From an uncultured Eubacteriales bacterium (lineage in GTDB: Bacteria > Bacillota > Clostridia > Christensenellales > CAG-138), in NCBI GenBank assembly GCA_902768995.1, contig CACXNN010000074.1, positions 1 through 6,414 of the forward strand: a stretch of 6,414 nucleotides of DNA, in the 5' to 3' direction. Made by a program: the position numbers and the translations under genes. The notes below the pieces were generated by a model. The model saw nothing but the letters and a program-made list of their open reading frames with translations. It was not told where the DNA came from and searched no databases. Below are positions 5,771-6,414 of this stretch, one piece after another. Within the stretch, counting starts at the first letter, position 1. Each line of letters opens with the position of its first letter.

Positions 5771-5799
5771 AAAAAAGGAGCCGCGTTGGCTCCTTTTTT
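5771..5799. terminator. Bidirectional intrinsic terminator between putP and tcdA
   Basis: AAAAAAGGAGCC and GGCTCCTTTTTT form a 12-base perfect stem with loop GCGTT. Each strand ends in six T, so it should stop transcription of both converging genes. It lies eight bases after the putP stop and 11 bases beyond the tcdA stop. Confidence 0.93.
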
Positions 5800-5810
5800 C
5801 TGTGCTTTCT

Positions 5811-6414
5811 TTAGGCACTGGCCAGATCCCGGATCACTTCCCCCGCGATGATCAGCCCTGCCACCGCCGGCACGAAGGCTACGCTCCCGGGGGTGGCGCG
5901 GCGGGCGGTGGGCTCCTCCGCGGGGGCGGGGGAGAGGGCCGGCTCCGTGGAGTAGATCACCTTCACGTGGTCGATGCCCCGCTTCTTCAGCTCCCGGCGC
6001 ATGACCCGGGCCAGGGGGCAGGAAGGCCGTGGGGTCCAGCTTGTTTCCGGCGCCCATGCAGGAGATAATTGGCGTCCCCGCCGCCTTGGCGGCCTCGATG
6101 AGCTGGAGCTTCCCGGCCACGGTGTCGATGGCGTCCACCACGTAGTCGTATTGCGTAAAATCAAATTGATCCGCCGTCTCCGGCAGGTAGAAGAGGGGGT
6201 AAGTCCGCACCGCGCAGTCGGGGTTGATGCTCAGCACCCGGGCCTCGGCCGCGTCCACCTTCAACATGCCCAGGGTGTCCCGGGTGGCGACGATCTGCCG
6301 GTTCAGGTTGGAGAGGGCCACCCGGTCGCTGTCGATCAAATCCAACGCCCCCACGCCGCTGCGGGCCAGGGCCTCCACCACGTGACCGCCCACGCCGCCG
6401 ATGCCGAACACGGC
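5811..6414 (-). pseudogene. tcdA: tRNA threonylcarbamoyladenosine dehydratase, frameshifted and 5'-truncated by window edge
   Basis: A ThiF/E1-like enzyme of the TcdA (CsdL/YgdL) type, which uses ATP to cyclise t6A at position 37 of ANN-decoding tRNAs to ct6A. The first 131 residues seen (6414 to 6022) carry the nucleotide loop GIGGVGG, LIDSDRVALSNLNRQ, VVDAIDTVAGKLQLI and CMGAGNKLDPTAF. The family then normally has about ten residues (of the type VADIYKTSV) before CPLARVMRREL. Here those are absent and the frame changes: CPLARVMRRELKKRGIDH continues in another frame from about 6020 down to a TAA at 5811-5813, ending GLIIAGEVIRDLASA. The junction is at about 6021. The original frame instead runs through low-complexity G/P/R-rich sequence into putP. 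The N-terminal 30 or so residues are outside the window. It is either a real inactivating deletion or a sequence/assembly error. Confidence 0.88.

Noticed and set aside
5755..6021. Continuation of the tcdA reading frame past the junction into the putP 3' end
   Set aside because: After GNKLDPTAF the translation loses all family character and crosses the terminator; the true C-terminus is in the other frame, ending at 5811.

Overview
The window looks like chromosomal DNA from a high-GC, Gram-positive-type anaerobe, most likely a gut Clostridia of the Oscillospiraceae sort. This rests on strong G/C bias at third codon positions, canonical sigma-A-like promoters, AGGAGG-type ribosome binding sites, a Gram-positive-type Asd, and a DUF2284/TPR/DUF4037 gene group of the kind I associate with Clostridia. 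The taxon is an inference and no marker gene settles it. I see no RNA genes, mobile elements or CRISPR array. No gene-free stretch reaches 300 bases; the longest is the 188-base gap at 4048-4235, which is dense with regulatory signals.

Layout. (1) Bases 1-1978, minus strand: a tight three-gene operon in the order DUF2284 cysteine-rich protein, TPR protein with a CxxC pair at each end, and a DUF4037 nucleotidyltransferase-like protein that runs off the left edge. Its promoter sits so close to the first ATG that the message may be leaderless. (2) Bases 1979-2106: a divergent promoter region. (3) Bases 2107-3148, plus strand: asd (aspartate-semialdehyde dehydrogenase), apparently monocistronic, closed by a strong intrinsic terminator. 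(4) Bases 3163-5799: a divergent pair, a LysR-family regulator on the minus strand and a PutP-type sodium:solute symporter on the plus strand. (5) Bases 5811-6414, minus strand: the 3' part of tcdA (tRNA threonylcarbamoyladenosine dehydratase), which carries an internal deletion and frameshift. A bidirectional terminator separates it from the symporter.

The regulator and transporter almost certainly form one regulatory unit. Their back-to-back promoters have nearly the same boxes (TTGATT and TTGATC, each 17 bases from TATACT). Each 5' leader carries a copy of the same palindrome, ATGAAA-N-A-N-A-N-TCAT, which is also a perfect T-N11-A LysR-type site. The two copies are 146 bases apart, with three A-tracts phased at 10 bases between them, which suggests a symmetric, possibly looping, switch. 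This is the most distinctive structure in the window. The least characterised biology is the DUF2284-TPR-DUF4037 operon.
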